A stretch of DNA of 64,000 bases. It comes from Hybos culiciformis. Its lineage: Eukaryota; Arthropoda; Insecta; Diptera; Hybotidae. The first letter of the stretch is position 1. Every line of letters begins with the position of its first letter. The DNA lies in NCBI GenBank assembly GCA_964007475.1, contig OZ023273.1:65710560-65774559 (forward strand). Direction: 5' to 3'. This document shows, piece after piece, positions 61,323 through 64,000 of this stretch. Under the pieces are notes generated by a model. The model saw nothing but the letters and a program-made list of their open reading frames with translations. It was not told the DNA's origin and ran no database searches. The translations under genes and the position numbers were made by a program.

Positions 61323-61544
61323 GGGCAGGAAGAAAAGTTTAAGTCAATTTTTTTCCAAAATGAAATAAATAATTATTTAGCTCAAAAAGTAGTATTACAT
61401 GTTATTTAAAAAGAATATAACTCTATCGGAAGTTGATAGACTTACACTTACATTCTTTTTATAGAGCACGCACACGACTTTCACGACTTTTCCACCTCGA
61501 AAATGATTTTGAATAAAAATTGACTTATGTTTCTCTTCCCGCCC
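61323..61544. mobile_element. 222-bp TIR element (MITE-like)
   Basis: Ends GGGCAGGAAGAAAAGTTTAA and, read inward from the right, GGGCGGGAAGAGAAACATAA share an AAGTCAATTTTT block; roughly 75-80% identity over ~43 bp. The interior is AT-rich apart from GCACGCACACGACTTTCACG. No target duplication is clear. Confidence 0.6.
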
Positions 61545-62509
61545 ATTAAAAAATTAGACAATTGCAAGATTTTGAAAGTGTTATAGATTGTCTTCGAGAA
61601 TGTTTTTCAAAATCATAACGAAAATTAAAGTCAAAAAAGAAGTTATAATAAAAAACAAATTTTCAAAATATCAATTCAAAAAACAAAAATTTTAAAATAT
61701 TGAATTGAGAATTGGAAAAATACTTTAATACTGTCATATCAATACTCGATAGTATACTATCATCCTTACCCATTTTAAAATTTAACAGTTACTATAAAAA
61801 TATTGTAGGCGCAGCCACCGCGTAGAATATATTCACAATTAATTTTCAGTAAAATTATCTTAGTGGAATTTTTTCATTTTTTTTTTAATTATATCAAATT
61901 TTAAAACATATTTCACTAATATTTCATAAAACCATATAATATACTGTGAAATTGTATTTAAAAAAATATTAAGCATACAGATGTTTACACTTAAAATTAA
62001 TTTGATTCAATACAATATATACCTAACACAAAAAAGAAGAAGTAAAATAAATTCTAAATCGCAAAAGAAATATTAATGTTGAATGAATATTTCAGTAAAG
62101 CAATATAATATTATAGTATAGTAAAGAAATTTTTTATATTTGCATATGGAAAAGCCTCCACGTTTCAAATACAAAAATCAATACAAATTCATATAAGATG
62201 ATAAAATGTTTATTTTATGATCCGAAATGAAAAAAAAAAATGAAAAAATTGAATATTAGAAATCTGCATTTATTAAAAAAAAAAAAAATTCTTTTGTAGT
62301 ATTCAAGGATATACTACTGACAAAATGGGAAAGTAAAATTTAATAAATATCTTCAAAATTCTATTCTAGTCACGTTTGTTTTTTCTCCTTTCTTTTTTTT
62401 TTTTTTTCTTCCATTTTCATACACTTATTATATTATCTTTTCGCATGAGCGCAGCACGCTTCTCTGCAAATTGCAAAAACAAAAATAAAATTTCCGATTA
62501 ATCAACTGA

Positions 62510-62562
<53 letters not shown>

Positions 62563-62969
62563 GTAGTTTGAGCTAATTATGATTTCATATGTATGTATTT
62601 TACCTACAAATACATCAAATTTACTACAAATTTATATATATAATTGTAATTTATTTATTTTTTATTTTAATATTTTAAAGTTCCGTGTATGTATACCATC
62701 ATCATAAAAATTGTACTTGACTTATGCGTGGTGATTCAGAAATATAATTCAAGTTGACAGTTTTACGAGTTTATCGTATAAATTATTTCAATAATAATAT
62801 TTCCAATGAAGGAATTTAGCTTAAAGCTGTATAGAACTAGTACAAGAATCTATATGATGCAAAATATTGTAAATTACACTTGATTTATGTGACTTAGAAA
62901 TACAATGCAATTTGATAGTTTTATGAGTGCTTCATACATTTTTTCAATAAATAATTTTTTTAAACCCTG
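61545..62969. other. AT-rich non-coding DNA, no gene seen
   Basis: Includes the ATT microsatellite at 62510-62561. Nothing else structured. Confidence 0.6.
62510..62561. repeat. ATT microsatellite, ~52 bp
   Basis: About 17 uninterrupted ATT units. Confidence 0.97.
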
Positions 62970-63167
62970 TTGTCGCATACAGCTGAAACTGAAACTGAAA
63001 CCGGAACTGACTGTCATTCAGGATTGAAATTTGAAACAAGTCAAAAGTACTTACTTATTTCATTTTCAGTTGCTAATGTACTGAGTTCAGTTACAGTGGA
63101 AGACTGAATTCCAAAATTCAGTTTCAGTTGCTAATTCACTGAATTTAGTTTCAGCTGTATGCGACAA
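62970..63167. mobile_element. 198-bp TIR element with AACTGAA motif array
   Basis: Perfect inverted ends TTGTCGCATACAGCTGAAAC. The motifs AACTGAA and TTCAGTT recur at least eight times inside, in both orientations, with a GAAACTGAAACTGAAACCGG run at the left. No clear target duplication and no coding. A small non-autonomous DNA transposon is the simplest reading. Confidence 0.8.
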
Positions 63168-64000
63168 AATAGTTTTAATAATAATTGAATGAAGTTATGA
63201 AGCTTTTTAGAATCTGTCAGAACATACTTATACAGAAAGTTTAAGCTTTGTGATGTCAACCACATAATTCCTTATATTTACTATAGTTATATTAATATAA
63301 TATTCTTTATAATAATTAATTGTAATAATTTTTAAATAAACAATGTTTCTAAATATATATTTCTAAAATTAATAGCTTAGAAATTAAATTATAAAGTATC
63401 AATTAATAGAATATAAAATTTTTGTAAAACTTACTAATAAAAAAAAAATAAAAATCGAACAAAATATATCTATCTACTAATATTTGATTAATTAATCTTT
63501 CAATTCCAGTGAAATCAATAACACTTCACAATTTACGGAAACTTTATTGTTTTACGTGCCGGAATAACCCTAGACAACGTTTTATTTTCATGTTATTACA
63601 TTGCTTGAAGGCAAAAAAAAAATATTGGAAAAAATAAAACCAATAAAAAATGTTATTTAATGAAGTTTAAAAAAAAATTAATGTCATATAGATTCTAATT
63701 TTTTTTTTTTTGAATATAGGATTTAATTACTAGATTCTGAGAAAAGAAAATAATTTAAAAAAACATTTTCCAGTATGTATAAAGTGAGCAAAGTTTAATA
63801 TTATTTTCGTAGAAATATTTTAGTACATATAATTTTATAAGCAACGCATCCAATGGGTTATTTAAATAAATGGAATATGTAATTAAAAAAATTTAAAATA
63901 TTAATATTTTATTTTGCCAATAGAAAATCAAAATTAAATAAGCTTTATGAAGTACATACATAAGTACATATATGTATACATAGAAATTTTTTTATGGTTT
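63168..64000. other. AT-rich non-coding DNA, no gene seen
   Basis: A/T runs to the window end. Confidence 0.6.

Overview
This window is 64 kb of very A+T-rich (about four-fifths A+T by eye) non-coding eukaryotic DNA. No protein-coding gene can be called with confidence. The longest open frames are about what stop-poor AT-rich DNA gives by chance. Long A and T runs, ATT microsatellites, many short inverted-repeat DNA transposons, tRNA-derived sequences, splice-like signals and a 200-N gap at 56301-56500 indicate an arthropod (most likely insect) draft assembly. The order or species cannot be named from sequence alone.

Layout. 0-9 kb: AT-rich DNA with a 617-bp transposon at 2806-3422 (TAA target duplication), a minisatellite with a G-rich edge (6590-6754) and a GC-richer block with a 147-bp hairpin (8636-9040). 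9-20 kb: two copies of a TIR family (11685, 19525), two tRNA-like sequences (12402, 17141), and dispersed repeat F (14824-15893) interrupted by a 621-bp TAA-flanked transposon. 21-28 kb: a 217-bp palindromic MITE, a 1.44-kb inverted dimer (C1, 22354-23790) carrying two ~120-bp hairpins, a 666-bp element with ATAA duplications, and an exact 61-bp-period array of palindromes (27295-27599). 31-37 kb: three weak coding candidates and a diverged duplication. 39-43 kb: C2, a second C-family copy split by a ~700-bp transposon, then a 1.1-kb TA-flanked element with a perfect hairpin, a reversed tRNA-like sequence and an ~11-copy 42-bp array. 49-56 kb: a pogo/Tigger-like MITE, a hAT element with an 8-bp duplication and a relict reading frame, C3, and an inverted copy of repeat F. 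58-63 kb: three more TIR elements and a minus-strand splice motif (60236-60256) resembling a recursive splice site.

How the parts relate. The window acts as its own reference: the inverted F copy at 55.2-55.9 kb shows the unoccupied site for the transposon inside the F copy at 15 kb, and C3 shows the unoccupied site for the transposon inside C2. The lack of genes plus minus-strand splice-like signals at 60.3 and 35.5 kb is compatible with the window lying inside a long intron or 5' region of a minus-strand gene, but this is inference. All boundaries were read by eye.
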